A DNA stretch of 64,000 nt, taken from contig NZ_JACHWP010000001.1 in assembly GCF_014191425.1 (NCBI RefSeq), positions 186,001 to 250,000 on the forward strand. The letters are read 5' to 3'. Each line of letters starts with the position of its first letter. The stretch's first letter is position 1. The notes beneath the pieces were generated by a model. The model was not told the DNA's origin and ran no database searches. It saw only the letters and a program-made list of their open reading frames with translations. Of the stretch, positions 7,385 to 16,260 are shown piece by piece. Source of the stretch: Helcobacillus massiliensis (lineage in GTDB: Bacteria; Actinomycetota; Actinomycetes; Actinomycetales; Dermabacteraceae). The translations under genes were made by a program, and so were the position numbers.

Positions 7385-8290
7385 ATGACCGCACAGGTCC
7401 TCGACGGCCGCACCACGGCCAAGACCATGAAGCAGGAGCTCAAGGAGCGCGTGGAGAAGATCATCTCCGAGGGCGCCGTGAAGCCCGGCCTCGCCACCGT
7501 CCTGGTGGGCGCGGACCCCGCCTCCGAGATCTACGTGGCGGGCAAGCACCGCGACTCCGAGGAGATCGGGATCAACTCGATCCGCAAGGACCTCCCGGAG
7601 GACATCTCGCAGGAGGACCTCTTCAAGGTCCTCGATGAGCTCAACAGCGACGAGTCCTGCACCGGCTACATCGTCCAGCTGCCGCTGCCCAAGCACATCG
7701 ACACCGACGCCGTGCTCGAGTACATCGACCCGCAGAAGGACGCCGACGGCCTGCACCCCATCAACCTGGGCCGCCTCGTGCTGAACGTCAACAATCCGAT
7801 CAACACCCCGCTGCCCTGCACCCCGCGCGCAGCGATCGAGCTCGCTCAGCGCCACGGCATCGACTTCAACGGCAAGCACGTGGTCGTGGTCGGCCGCGGC
7901 GTCACCGTGGGCCGCCCGATCGGCTCCCTGCTGACCCGCCGCGAGTTCAACGCCACCGTGACCCTCTGCCACACCGGCACGAAGAACCTGCCGGAGCTCA
8001 TCAAGCAGGCCGACGTGGTCGTGGGCGCCGCCGGCGCACCGCACCTGATCAAGCCGGAGCACATCAAGGAGGGCGCTGTCCTCCTGGATGTGGGCGTGTC
8101 CCGCACGAAGGACCCGGAGACCGGCAAGTCCAAGATCCAGGGCGACTTCGCCCCGGGCTGCGAGGAGAAGGCCTCCTGGTACTCCCCGAACCCGGGCGGT
8201 GTGGGCCCGATGACCCGCGCCCTGCTCATGGCGAACGTGGTGGAGTCCGCTGAGCGCGCATGGGAGAAGAAGAAGGCCGCTGACAAGTGA
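7385..8290 (+). CDS. folD: Bifunctional methylene-THF dehydrogenase / methenyl-THF cyclohydrolase
   Basis: FolD oxidises 5,10-methylene-THF to methenyl-THF with NADP and hydrolyses it to 10-formyl-THF for purine and formyl-Met synthesis. The 301-residue product carries the catalytic Tyr/Lys pair in [19 protein letters not shown], the NADP-binding [13 protein letters not shown], and the C-terminal [12 protein letters not shown] signature. AAGGAG lies 10 bases before the ATG. Its stop overlaps the xth start (GTGA). The C-terminal EKKKAADK tail is a few residues longer than usual. Confidence 0.96.
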   Translation: MTAQVLDGRTTAKTMKQELKERVEKIISEGAVKPGLATVLVGADPASEIYVAGKHRDSEEIGINSIRKDLPEDISQEDLFKVLDELNSDESCTGYIVQLPLPKHIDTDAVLEYIDPQKDADGLHPINLGRLVLNVNNPINTPLPCTPRAAIELAQRHGIDFNGKHVVVVGRGVTVGRPIGSLLTRREFNATVTLCHTGTKNLPELIKQADVVVGAAGAPHLIKPEHIKEGAVLLDVGVSRTKDPETGKSKIQGDFAPGCEEKASWYSPNPGGVGPMTRALLMANVVESAERAWEKKKAADK

Positions 8291-9096
8291 CCTTCACCGT
8301 CGCAACCGTCAACGTCAACGGGATCCGCGCCGCGGTGCGCAAAGGCATGCACGACTGGATCGAGCAGGCCGCACCGGACGTGATCACCCTGCAGGAGGTG
8401 CGGGCTCCTGACGAGCTCGTCGCCCCGCTGATCGGTGAGGGCTGGAACGTCGTCCACGCGGAAGCGGCCGCCAAGGGCCGCGCCGGTGTGGCGATCTGCT
8501 CCCGCCACCCGTTCCTGGACACTCGCCTCGGCATCGGCGTGGAGTACTACGCCACGGCCGGCCGGTGGGTGGAGGCGGACATCACCTCCCCGTTCAACGA
8601 CGATGCGGTTCTGACCATCATCTCCGCGTACGTCCACACCGGCAACGCCGAGGACGAACAGAAGATGAGCGACAAGTACGGCTTCATGGACGCCATGGTG
8701 GAGCGCATCGGGCTGCTGCGGGAGGCGGGCAACCACGTCCTGCTCACCGGCGACCTGAACGTGGCGCACACCGAGCGCGACATCAAGAACTGGAAGGGCA
8801 ACCTGAAGAAGGCGGGCTTCCTCCCCACGGAGAGGGCCTACTACGACAGGATGTTCGACCAGCTCGACTGGGTGGACATCGGCCGCACGCACGCGGGCGA
8901 TGTCCCCGGGCCGTACACCTGGTGGTCCAACCGGGGAAAGGCGTTCGACAACGACGCCGGCTGGCGCATCGACTACCAGATCGCCTCCCGGGACCTCGCG
9001 GGCCGCGCGGTGGACTGCCGCGTGGACCGCGCCCCCTCGTACGACACGCGGTGGAGCGACCACGCACCACTGGTCGTCGACTATCGAACGGACTGA
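8287..9096 (+). CDS. xth: Exodeoxyribonuclease III / AP endonuclease
   Basis: This enzyme cuts abasic sites and trims 3' blocks in base-excision repair. The 269-residue product has the EEP-fold motifs in order: [15 protein letters not shown] (metal Glu), the catalytic Tyr region, [20 protein letters not shown], and the C-terminal [10 protein letters not shown] with catalytic Asp/His. The GTG start lies within the folD stop (GTGA), so translation depends on folD. No extra domains are present. The link of a repair nuclease to folate genes is by operon only. Confidence 0.93.
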   Translation: MTFTVATVNVNGIRAAVRKGMHDWIEQAAPDVITLQEVRAPDELVAPLIGEGWNVVHAEAAAKGRAGVAICSRHPFLDTRLGIGVEYYATAGRWVEADITSPFNDDAVLTIISAYVHTGNAEDEQKMSDKYGFMDAMVERIGLLREAGNHVLLTGDLNVAHTERDIKNWKGNLKKAGFLPTERAYYDRMFDQLDWVDIGRTHAGDVPGPYTWWSNRGKAFDNDAGWRIDYQIASRDLAGRAVDCRVDRAPSYDTRWSDHAPLVVDYRTD

Positions 9097-9152
9097 GGAA
9101 GCCCCGACTGCCCACCCGGCGGTGCCCGGAGGGCAGCCACCTCGGCATCGAC

Positions 9153-9196
9153 AGCGGCCGACGGGACCGTGTGAACGCACGGATCCGCCGGCCGCT
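9153..9196 (+). terminator. Nested GC-rich hairpin after xth
   Basis: Outer arms AGCGGCCGACGG (9153-9164) and CCGCCGGCCGCT (9185-9196) pair with one mismatch. Inside them CCGTG (9166-9170) pairs with CACGG (9178-9182) around TGAAC. There is no U-tract. It sits in the 220-base gap between xth and the copper chaperone gene and is probably a terminator. The rest of the gap shows only a possible -10 (TAGGGT, 9250-9255). Confidence 0.45.
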
Positions 9197-9316
9197 CCGC
9201 TGTCTCCAGGGTGGGGACCTTGGTCCTCCCGGCCGGGATTCGGGACGGATAGGGTGGCGTGCGCCCGGGCCCGCACTGCCGCGCGGCCGTCCCGATCTGC
9301 GAAGGACCCCGCTCTG

Positions 9317-9949
9317 ATGCGCATGCGCTCCCGCCGTCTTGCCCTGTCCCGCCGCGCCGCTGCCGCCGGCGTCGCCACCGCTGCCCTCGCCGCCCTCGTC
9401 GCCTGCTCCAGCGGTGCCGACGGAGCCTCCGGAAGCGCCGGCTCGGACACCTCCAGCACCCCCGCGGTCGTCTCCGACGGCGGCGGCTCCGACCAGGGCG
9501 GTACCGACAAGGGCGCCACGGCCACCAGCGCGGATCTCACCGTGCACGACGCCTGGGGCAAGGCCGCCGACGACGGCATGACCGGCGTGTTCGCCGAGAT
9601 CACCAACAACGGGCCGAAGGCCATCACCATCACGGGCGGCTCCTCCGAGGCGGCGCACATGGTGCAGCTGCACGGCACCGAAGGCAACGCCAAGGGCGGG
9701 ATGACGATGAAGGAGAAGGAAGGCGGGTTCACCATCGAACCGGGCGCCTCCCTCACTCTGGAGCCCGGCGGCGACCACATCATGCTGATGGACCTGACCG
9801 GCCCGCTGAAGCCCGGTGACGAGGTCGCGATCGACCTGGAGCTCGCCGATGGGAGCACCCTCGAACTGACCGCACAGATCCGCGACTTCGCCGGAGCACA
9901 GGAGGACTACGCGCCCGGCCACGGGGGTGCATCCGATGGCGGCCACTGA
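9317..9949 (+). CDS. PCu(A)C-type copper chaperone lipoprotein
   Basis: This 210-residue exported protein has a basic N terminus, a hydrophobic stretch and the lipobox LVAC (Cys at about residue 31), so it is a membrane-anchored lipoprotein. A Ser/Gly/Asp-rich linker precedes the DUF461/PCuAC domain (from SADLTVHDAW). The copper ligands are recognisable: AAHMVQLH, GGMTMKE and GGDHIMLMDL, the spaced His/Met pattern of the family. PCuAC proteins deliver Cu(I) to extracytoplasmic sites such as cytochrome oxidase Cu-A. The end overlaps the next gene by 14 bases. ATG 9317 is favoured by the signal peptide immediately after it; GAAGGA is 12 bases upstream. Confidence 0.85.
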   Translation: MRMRSRRLALSRRAAAAGVATAALAALVACSSGADGASGSAGSDTSSTPAVVSDGGGSDQGGTDKGATATSADLTVHDAWGKAADDGMTGVFAEITNNGPKAITITGGSSEAAHMVQLHGTEGNAKGGMTMKEKEGGFTIEPGASLTLEPGGDHIMLMDLTGPLKPGDEVAIDLELADGSTLELTAQIRDFAGAQEDYAPGHGGASDGGH

Positions 9950-11222
9950 CCAGGCCAGCCCCGCTGAGCCGAACTCGGCTGAGCCGGCCCCCGCGCAGTC
10001 GGGGACCTCGCGACGGCGACTGCTGACCGGCGGCGCACTCACTGCAGCGGGCCTGACAGTCGGCGGCGCGCTCGGCGCATCCACCGCCTCCGGTCTCCTC
10101 ACCAGGAACCGCGGAGCCGAGCCCGCCCAGCAGGAGAGCCCCGCCCCGTTCGGGGAGGAGAGGACCGCCTTCTACGGCACCCACCAGGCCGGCATCACGG
10201 AAGCCCCCGCCGCCCACGCCGCGTTCATCGCGTTCACCCTGAAGAAGGACACGGACCGGGACGCGCTCGCCCGGATGATGCGCATCGTCACCGACGACGC
10301 ATCCCGCCTCACCGACGGCCGGGCCCCGCTGACGGATGTGGAGCCCGAGCTGGCGGCGGACCCGTCGGCCCTCACCATCACGATCGGCTTCGGTCCGGGG
10401 TTCGTGGAGCGCGCCGGCGGCGCCGCCCCCGCCTGGTTGAAGCCGCTGCCCGCGTTCGAGATCGACCAGCTGCAGGACGAGTTCTCCGGCGGGGACCTGC
10501 TGATCCTCGTCGCCTCCGACGACCCCGTCGCGCTGTCGCATGCGCAGCGGGCCATGCTGAAGTCCGTGCGGCCGTTCGCCGACCTCGCCTGGGTCCAGCG
10601 CGGTTTCCGCAGCGCCCGCGGCGCGCACGACGACGGCCGCACGCAGCGCAACCTGTTCGGGCAGGTGGACGGCACGGTGAACCCGCATCCCGATGAGGAT
10701 GCGTTCGACGACCTGATCTGGGTGAAGGACGGCTCGTGGATGAACGGCGGCACGTCGCTCGTGCTGCGCCGCATTGCCATGAACATGGAGACGTGGGATG
10801 AGGTGGACCGACCCAGTCGCGAATTCTCCATCGGGCGCCGCCTCGACACCGGCGCACCCCTGACGGGCACAAAGGAGCATGACGCCCCGGACTACCACGC
10901 GAAGACAGCGACCGGGATGCCCGTCATCGACGACTTCTCCCACATGCGCCGTGCCACGTCACGCAGCGCGCGGGAGCGGATCCTGCGCCGCCCCTACAAC
11001 TACGACGATGCGCCCCTGCCGGGGGCGGAGTCCGGATCGAACACGGGACTGCTGTTCGCGTCCTACCAGGCGGATGTGCTCGAGCAGTTCCTGCCTATTC
11101 AGCAGCGCCTGGCCGAGGGGGACCTGCTGAACACGTGGACCACGCCGATCGGGTCGGCCGTGTTCGCGATCCCGCCGGGGTGCGCGGCCGACGGGTTCAT
11201 CGGCGAGACGCTGCTGTCCTGA
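9936..11222 (+). CDS. efeB: Tat-exported DyP-type heme peroxidase (EfeB-like)
   Basis: The 428-residue product starts with a Tat signal (S-RRR-LL near residues 25-30, then a hydrophobic run and ASTASG). The mature part has the DyP hallmark GxxDG as GQVDGTVNPH, the conserved Arg/His heme region (RRIAMNMETWDEVDR) and DAPDYH. Class A DyP enzymes of this type are secreted, oxidise dyes or porphyrins with peroxide, and in EfeUOB systems aid iron acquisition. No efeU or efeO is next to it. GGGGGTG precedes ATG 9936, so I prefer it to GTG 9927. It overlaps the copper chaperone gene, implying joint export functions. Confidence 0.88.
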   Translation: MAATDQASPAEPNSAEPAPAQSGTSRRRLLTGGALTAAGLTVGGALGASTASGLLTRNRGAEPAQQESPAPFGEERTAFYGTHQAGITEAPAAHAAFIAFTLKKDTDRDALARMMRIVTDDASRLTDGRAPLTDVEPELAADPSALTITIGFGPGFVERAGGAAPAWLKPLPAFEIDQLQDEFSGGDLLILVASDDPVALSHAQRAMLKSVRPFADLAWVQRGFRSARGAHDDGRTQRNLFGQVDGTVNPHPDEDAFDDLIWVKDGSWMNGGTSLVLRRIAMNMETWDEVDRPSREFSIGRRLDTGAPLTGTKEHDAPDYHAKTATGMPVIDDFSHMRRATSRSARERILRRPYNYDDAPLPGAESGSNTGLLFASYQADVLEQFLPIQQRLAEGDLLNTWTTPIGSAVFAIPPGCAADGFIGETLLS

Positions 11223-11296
11223 CGGCCGCGGCCCGGCCGCGGAGGGCAGGGCGGACCGGATCCATGGCGGGCTCAGGTCCAGCCCACCCGCAGACG

Positions 11297-11348
11297 CAGC
11301 AGCGCCCGCCCACATGCTCCATGGGGGAGTGGTGGGCGGGCGCTGCTG
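11297..11348. terminator. Bidirectional terminator between efeB and sdhB
   Basis: A perfect 17-bp inverted repeat (CAGCAGCGCCCGCCCAC, 11297-11313, with its complement at 11332-11348) has an 18-base loop. It lies between two convergent genes and can serve both. Confidence 0.75.
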
Positions 11349-11388
11349 TCGTGTGATCCGGCAGGATGGTCCGGCCGGGGCGCGGCCG

Positions 11389-12186
11389 TCAGATGCGGCC
11401 GTTGATCATCGCCTGCTTGACCTCGGCGATCGCCTTGGTCACCTGGATGCCGCGGGGGCATGCCTCGGTGCAGTTGAAAGTGGTGCGGCAGCGCCACACG
11501 CCTTCGCGGTCGTTGAGGATCTCCAGGCGCTGCTCACCGGCGTCATCGCGGGAGTCGAAGATGAAGCGGTGCGCGTTCACGATCGCAGCGGGGCCGAAGT
11601 ACTGGCCGTCGGTCCAGAACACGGGGCAGGACGAGGTGCACGCGGCGCACAGGATGCACTTGGTGGTGTCGTCGAACCGTTCGCGCTCCTCAGCGGACTG
11701 CAGGCGCTCGCGGGACGGCTCCTGCCCCTGCGCCACCAGGAAGGGCATGACTTCGCGGTAGGAGTCGAAGAACGGCTCCATGTCCACGATCAGGTCCTTC
11801 TCCACCGGCAGGCCCTTGATCGGCTCCACCGTGATGGGCTTGTTGAGGTTCAGGTCCTTCAGCAGGGTCTTGCAGGCCAGGCGGTTGCGGCCGTTGATGC
11901 GCATCGCATCGGAGCCGCACACGCCGTGCGCGCAGGAGCGGCGGAACGTGAGCGAGCCGTCGATCTCCCACTTGATCTTGTGCAGCGCATCGAGGATGCG
12001 GTCCGTGCCGTACATGGTGACGGTGTGCTCGTCCCAGTAGTGGCCGCGGTCAGTGTCCGGGTCGAAGCGGGCGATCTTCAGGGTGACCTGGAAGGTGGGG
12101 ATCTCCTGGTCGCCGCTCATGCGCGGCTTCTCCTGACGGCCCTCGGGCGCGCCGGATGCGGTGGTGTCGGCAGCAGCGGAAGACAT
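11389..12186 (-). CDS. sdhB: Succinate dehydrogenase iron-sulfur subunit
   Basis: SdhB carries electrons from FAD to quinone. The 265-residue product has the [2Fe-2S] ligands in RRSCAHGVCGSD and RLAC, the [4Fe-4S] motif CILCAACTSSCP and the [3Fe-4S] motif CRTTFNCTEACPRGI. The Asp in place of the third plant-type Cys is normal for SdhB. About 35 N-terminal residues are an Ala/Gly-rich extension. It is the last gene of sdhCDAB; its ATG overlaps the sdhA stop by one base. Confidence 0.96.
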   Translation of the reverse strand: MSSAAADTTASGAPEGRQEKPRMSGDQEIPTFQVTLKIARFDPDTDRGHYWDEHTVTMYGTDRILDALHKIKWEIDGSLTFRRSCAHGVCGSDAMRINGRNRLACKTLLKDLNLNKPITVEPIKGLPVEKDLIVDMEPFFDSYREVMPFLVAQGQEPSRERLQSAEERERFDDTTKCILCAACTSSCPVFWTDGQYFGPAAIVNAHRFIFDSRDDAGEQRLEILNDREGVWRCRTTFNCTEACPRGIQVTKAIAEVKQAMINGRI

Positions 12187-13958
12187 CAGAACGTGCGCTC
12201 CTTCGGCTCGTAACGGGTGATGACGACGTCCTTCTTGCCCAGGCGGATGTCGGTGCCCTCCTCACCGGTGCCGTCCGCGGTGCGGTAGGCCATGGTGTGG
12301 TGCAGGAAGTTGACGTCATCGCGCTTCTGGTAGTCCTCACGGAAGTGACCACCGCGGGACTCCTTGCGCTCCAGGGCGCCCAGGGCGACGACCTCGGCGA
12401 GGTCGAGCAGGAAGCCGAGCTCCACACCCTCGAGCAGGTCGAGGTTGTAGCGGGTGCCCTTGTCGTCCACGGACACGGCGGCGTAGCGCTCCTTGAGCTT
12501 CTTGATCTCGGCGAGCGCGTGACGGCAGGTCTCGTCGGTGCGGTACACCTGCACGTGGGCGTCCATGACCTCCTGGAGGTCGCGGCGGATCGCCGCGATG
12601 CGATCCGGGTTCGCCGGGCGGTTCTTCAGCTCCTCGAGCAGCTGGACGGTCGGCGCCTCAGCGTTCTCGGCGACCTCCGCGAAGTCCACCTCGTGGGCGT
12701 GCTCGGCGGCGTAGATGCCGGCGCGGCGGCCGAACACGTTGATGTCCAGCAGCGAGTTCGTGCCGAGTCGGTTCGCCCCGTGCACGGACACGCACGCCAC
12801 CTCGCCGGCGGCGTACAGGCCCGGCACCACGTCCTTCTCGTTGCGCAGCACCTCACCGCGGATGTTGGTGGGGATGCCGCCCATCGCGTAGTGGGCGGTG
12901 GGGAACACGGGGATCGGCTCCGTGTACGGCTCCACGTTCAGGTAGGTGCGGGCGAACTCGGTGATGTCCGGCAGCTTCGCGTCGATGTGCGCGGGCTCCA
13001 GGTGGGTGAGGTCCAGCAGCACGTAGTCGCGGTTCGGGCCGCAGCCGCGGCCCTCGCGCACCTCGTTCGCCATGGCGCGGGCCACCACGTCACGCGGGGC
13101 GAGGTCCTTCAGCGTGGGGGCGTAGCGCTCCATGAAGCGCTCGTTCTCGCTGTTGCGAAGGATGCCGCCCTCGCCGCGGGCGGCTTCGGACAGCAGGATG
13201 CCGAGGCCGGCGAGACCGGTCGGGTGGAACTGGAAGAACTCCATGTCCTCCAGCGGCAGGCCGCGCCGCAGCACCATCGCGGGGCCGTCACCGGTGAGGG
13301 TGTGGGCGTTGGAGGTGGTCTTGAACATCTTGCCGAAGCCGCCGGAGGCGAAGACGACGGACTTCGCCTGGAACACGTGGATCTCGCCGGTGGCGAGCTC
13401 GTACGCCACCACGCCGGCGGCGCGGACGTCCTCGTCGGTGCGGGGGTCGCCGGACAGCAGCACGTCCAGAACGTAGAACTCGTTGTAGAACGAGACCTCC
13501 TGCTTGACGCAGTTCTGGTAGAGGGTCTGCAGGATCATGTGGCCCGTGCGGTCCGCTGCGTAGCAGGAGCGGCGCACCGGCGCCTCACCGTGCTCGCGGG
13601 TGTGGCCGCCGAAGCGGCGCTGGTCGATGCGGCCCTCCGGGGTGCGGTTGAACGGGAGGCCCATCTTCTCGAGGTCGAGGACGGCGTCGATCGCCTCCTT
13701 CGCCATCACCTCAGCGGCGTCCTGGTCCACCAGGTAGTCGCCGCCCTTGACCGTGTCGTAGGTGTGCCACTCCCAGTTGTCCTCTTCGACGTTCGCCAGG
13801 GCGGCGCACATGCCGCCCTGGGCCGCGCCCGTGTGGGAGCGGGTGGGGTACAGCTTGGTCAGCACAGCGGTGCGGGCGCGCGTGGAGGACTCCAGCGCAG
13901 CGCGCATGCCGGCGCCGCCGGCGCCGACGATCACCACGTCGTACTTGTGGGTCTGCAT
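12186..13958 (-). CDS. sdhA: Succinate dehydrogenase flavoprotein subunit
   Basis: The 590-residue SdhA oxidises succinate to fumarate in the TCA cycle and feeds complex II. Visible motifs are the N-terminal Rossmann fold VIVGAGGAGMRAALE, the FAD-linking His in RSHTGAAQGGM, the substrate region with GGFGK and HTLTGDGPAMVLR, RDVVARAM, and HYAMGGIPTN. Length is normal. It lies between sdhD (37-base gap) and sdhB (overlap). The long open frame on the opposite strand here is a GC artefact. Confidence 0.97.
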   Translation of the reverse strand: MQTHKYDVVIVGAGGAGMRAALESSTRARTAVLTKLYPTRSHTGAAQGGMCAALANVEEDNWEWHTYDTVKGGDYLVDQDAAEVMAKEAIDAVLDLEKMGLPFNRTPEGRIDQRRFGGHTREHGEAPVRRSCYAADRTGHMILQTLYQNCVKQEVSFYNEFYVLDVLLSGDPRTDEDVRAAGVVAYELATGEIHVFQAKSVVFASGGFGKMFKTTSNAHTLTGDGPAMVLRRGLPLEDMEFFQFHPTGLAGLGILLSEAARGEGGILRNSENERFMERYAPTLKDLAPRDVVARAMANEVREGRGCGPNRDYVLLDLTHLEPAHIDAKLPDITEFARTYLNVEPYTEPIPVFPTAHYAMGGIPTNIRGEVLRNEKDVVPGLYAAGEVACVSVHGANRLGTNSLLDINVFGRRAGIYAAEHAHEVDFAEVAENAEAPTVQLLEELKNRPANPDRIAAIRRDLQEVMDAHVQVYRTDETCRHALAEIKKLKERYAAVSVDDKGTRYNLDLLEGVELGFLLDLAEVVALGALERKESRGGHFREDYQKRDDVNFLHHTMAYRTADGTGEEGTDIRLGKKDVVITRYEPKERTF

Positions 13959-13995
13959 GAATACGGTTCTTTCCTCGCGTTGAGTGGGGGAGTGC

Positions 13996-14460
13996 TCAGG
14001 CCTGGCAGTACTTCGCCATGGTCTGGGAGTCGACGCCCGGCAGGCACGGGTCGAAAGTGAAGATGACCAGGGTGCCGAGCAGGATGATGACGACGGTGAC
14101 GGCGGCCAGCAGGTACTTCAGGCCCTGACGCAGGCGCGGGCGCTCCACGTAGTCGCTGATGATGGTGCGCACGCCGTTGGCGCCGTGGATCATGCCGAGC
14201 CACAGCATCAGCAGGTCCCAGACCTGCCAGAACGGGTTGGCCCACTTGCCGGCCACGAAGCCGAAGTCGATCGCTTTGACGCCTTCGCCTAGCCACAGGT
14301 TCACGAACAGGTGGCCGATGACCAGGAAGACGAGGACGAGGCCGGACAGGCGCATGAACAGCCATGACATCATCTCGAAGTTCGGGCCGGACCGGCCGGT
14401 GCGGCGGTAGCGCGAACGCGAGTAGCGGGTGCTCGGCTGGGGGATGGAAGTCGAGGTCAT
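13996..14460 (-). CDS. sdhD: Succinate dehydrogenase membrane subunit D
   Basis: This 154-residue membrane anchor has three hydrophobic segments (about residues 30-53, 75-97 and 113-135 by eye). The heme/quinone region shows SGLVLVFLVIGHLFVN and MLWLGMIHGANGVR, giving axial-His candidates. With SdhC it anchors complex II and binds quinone. It begins two bases after the sdhC stop. The first 25 residues are basic and cytoplasmic. Confidence 0.93.
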   Translation of the reverse strand: MTSTSIPQPSTRYSRSRYRRTGRSGPNFEMMSWLFMRLSGLVLVFLVIGHLFVNLWLGEGVKAIDFGFVAGKWANPFWQVWDLLMLWLGMIHGANGVRTIISDYVERPRLRQGLKYLLAAVTVVIILLGTLVIFTFDPCLPGVDSQTMAKYCQA

Positions 14461-14462
14461 GA

Positions 14463-14840
14463 TCAGCCTCCGAACATGTGCATGAGGTGGCGGGGGATGA
14501 AGGCGAGCATCATCAGTGCCCAGACGATGACCACGCCCCAGAACAGTGCGCGCTGCTTCGCCGGTCCCTTGGACCAGAAGTCGACTGCGATGATGCGCAG
14601 GCCGTTGAGCGCATGGAACAGGACGGCGCCGACCAGGCCCATCTCGCCGAGGCCGAAGACCACCGTCTTGTAGTGGCCGATGACCACGTTGTAGGCCTCA
14701 GGGGAGACGGTCACCAGTGCCGTATCGAGCACATGGACGATGAGGAACAGGAACAGAAGCATGCCGGAGATGCGATGGGCAACCCAGGACCACATGCCTT
14801 CGCGTCCGCGGTACAGCGTCCCGGACTTGGCATTCGCCAC
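14463..14840 (-). CDS. sdhC: Succinate dehydrogenase cytochrome b556 subunit C
   Basis: This is a membrane anchor of complex II with three transmembrane segments. Heme/quinone motifs are WSWVAHRISGMLLFLFLIVH and LFHALNGLRIIAVDF. The GTG at 14840 is preferred because GGAGG lies five bases upstream; an in-frame ATG at 14852 would contain that site inside the coding sequence. The product is then 125 residues. First gene of the sdhCDAB operon; a possible -10 (TAGTGT, complement of 14880-14885) lies upstream. Confidence 0.92.
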   Translation of the reverse strand: MANAKSGTLYRGREGMWSWVAHRISGMLLFLFLIVHVLDTALVTVSPEAYNVVIGHYKTVVFGLGEMGLVGAVLFHALNGLRIIAVDFWSKGPAKQRALFWGVVIVWALMMLAFIPRHLMHMFGG

Positions 14841-15007
14841 GGGGACCTCCATTGGTTCGTGAGGGGTTTTGGCTTTATCACACTAGCACTGGAGAACACA
14901 GGGCGAACGCCCAACGCCCGCTGGACATCGAGGCGTGTCGACTGTCCTGTCCGGGCGAGCGAACACCGCTCACCGACTCTTCGGTCGGTCACCTGGTTGC
15001 GGCTCGG

Positions 15008-15013
15008 TACTGT
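15008..15013 (+). promoter_or_regulatory. -10 box, leaderless promoter of the GDP-mannose pyrophosphorylase gene
   Basis: TACTGT ends six bases before ATG 15020. There is no Shine-Dalgarno site, so transcription probably begins at or next to the start codon. Confidence 0.5.
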
Positions 15014-15019
15014 GGGGGC

Positions 15020-16213
15020 ATGTGCGCAAGCTCCGTCTTCATCCCGATCGTCCCCGCCGGCGGGTCCGGCACCCGTCTGTGGCCCCTGTCCCGCCGCAGC
15101 GAACCGAAGTTCCTGCTGGACCTGACCGGCACGGGCTCGTCCCTGCTGCAGCAGACCCTTCGCCGCCTCGAGCCCATTGCGGACCACCCACCGATCATCG
15201 TCACCGGTGCTGTTCACCGCGACGCCGTCACCACCCAGGCCCAAGCCGTGGCCGCGGGAGCGGACCGCCACGCCCGCATCCTCGCCGAACCGAGCCCGAA
15301 GAACTCCATGCCGGCGATCGCCTGGGCCGCTGCGGTCGCCGAACGCATCGATGAGAACGCCGTCATCGGCTCCTTCGCCGCCGACCACCTGATCCACGAC
15401 GTCGACGGCTTCACCGCGACCATCCGCGCCGCCCACCGCGCCGCCGAACTCGGCCACCTCGTCACCATCGGCATCGAACCGACCTACCCGGCCACGGGCT
15501 TCGGGTACATCCAGGAGGCCGACGGAACCCCCGAACAGCTCGGGGCTGCGGGCGCGCGCGCGGTTGCCCGCTTCGTGGAGAAGCCGGACGCCGAGACCGC
15601 CCAGTCCTTCCTCGCCGCCGGGGGCTTCACCTGGAACGCCGGCATGTTCGTTGCCCGCGCCTCCCTGATCCTGCACTGGCTGGACCGGCTGCTGCCGCAG
15701 GTGGCGGACGCTGCGCGGCAGCTGGCCCGCCTGGGCCAGGAGCACGTCGGCCCCGAGGAGATCGACCGGATCTGGCAGGGGATGACCTCCATCGCGATCG
15801 ACCACGCGCTCGCGGAGCCGCTCGCCGCGGAGGGAGCGGTGGCGATGGTGCCGGCCCGATTCGACTGGGACGACGTCGGCGACTTCCACGCGCTCAGCCG
15901 TCAGCTGCGCAGCGCCCGGCCGGCCGCCCAGCAGGGGCACGACGACGCCACGCCGGCCGGCTCAGCCGTACAGCAGGGGAGCGGGGGAGCCGGCAGTGAC
16001 GTGGTCGCGCTCGGGGACGCCCCCGTCATCGCCGACGCCTCCCGCGCCAGCATCTACTCCCGCACCGGCCGCCCCGTCGCCGTCGTCGGCCTGGAGGACA
16101 TCACCGTGGTCGACACCGAGGACGTCCTCCTCGTCCTCGCCGACGACCACGCGCAGAGCCTCTCCGGCCTCGTCGCGAACCTCCAGGAGCATGGGCAGGG
16201 ACATCTGCGCTGA
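15020..16213 (+). CDS. manC: Mannose-1-phosphate guanylyltransferase (GDP-mannose pyrophosphorylase)
   Basis: This enzyme makes GDP-mannose from mannose-1-phosphate and GTP for mannosylated lipids and glycans. The 397-residue product has the nucleotidyltransferase signature PAGGSGTRLWPLSR, then EPSPKNSMPAIAWAA, SFAADHLI, TGFGYIQ, FVEKPD, WNAGMFV and DWDDVGDFHAL. A low-complexity Gln/Gly/Ala insert at about residues 295-325 precedes the C-terminal beta-helix part. ATG 15020 fits the N terminus of the family and a leaderless start; the frame is open further upstream without support. No isomerase domain is fused. Confidence 0.92.
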   Translation: MCASSVFIPIVPAGGSGTRLWPLSRRSEPKFLLDLTGTGSSLLQQTLRRLEPIADHPPIIVTGAVHRDAVTTQAQAVAAGADRHARILAEPSPKNSMPAIAWAAAVAERIDENAVIGSFAADHLIHDVDGFTATIRAAHRAAELGHLVTIGIEPTYPATGFGYIQEADGTPEQLGAAGARAVARFVEKPDAETAQSFLAAGGFTWNAGMFVARASLILHWLDRLLPQVADAARQLARLGQEHVGPEEIDRIWQGMTSIAIDHALAEPLAAEGAVAMVPARFDWDDVGDFHALSRQLRSARPAAQQGHDDATPAGSAVQQGSGGAGSDVVALGDAPVIADASRASIYSRTGRPVAVVGLEDITVVDTEDVLLVLADDHAQSLSGLVANLQEHGQGHLR

Positions 16214-16260
16214 CCACCGGGAGCACGAACACGACCGACATGAACGGAAAGGGGCAAGGG

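Noticed and set aside
12156-14060. A 634-codon open frame on the plus strand
   Set aside because: It is antisense to sdhA, which has complete family motifs. Composition is repetitive His/Val/Gly/Leu.
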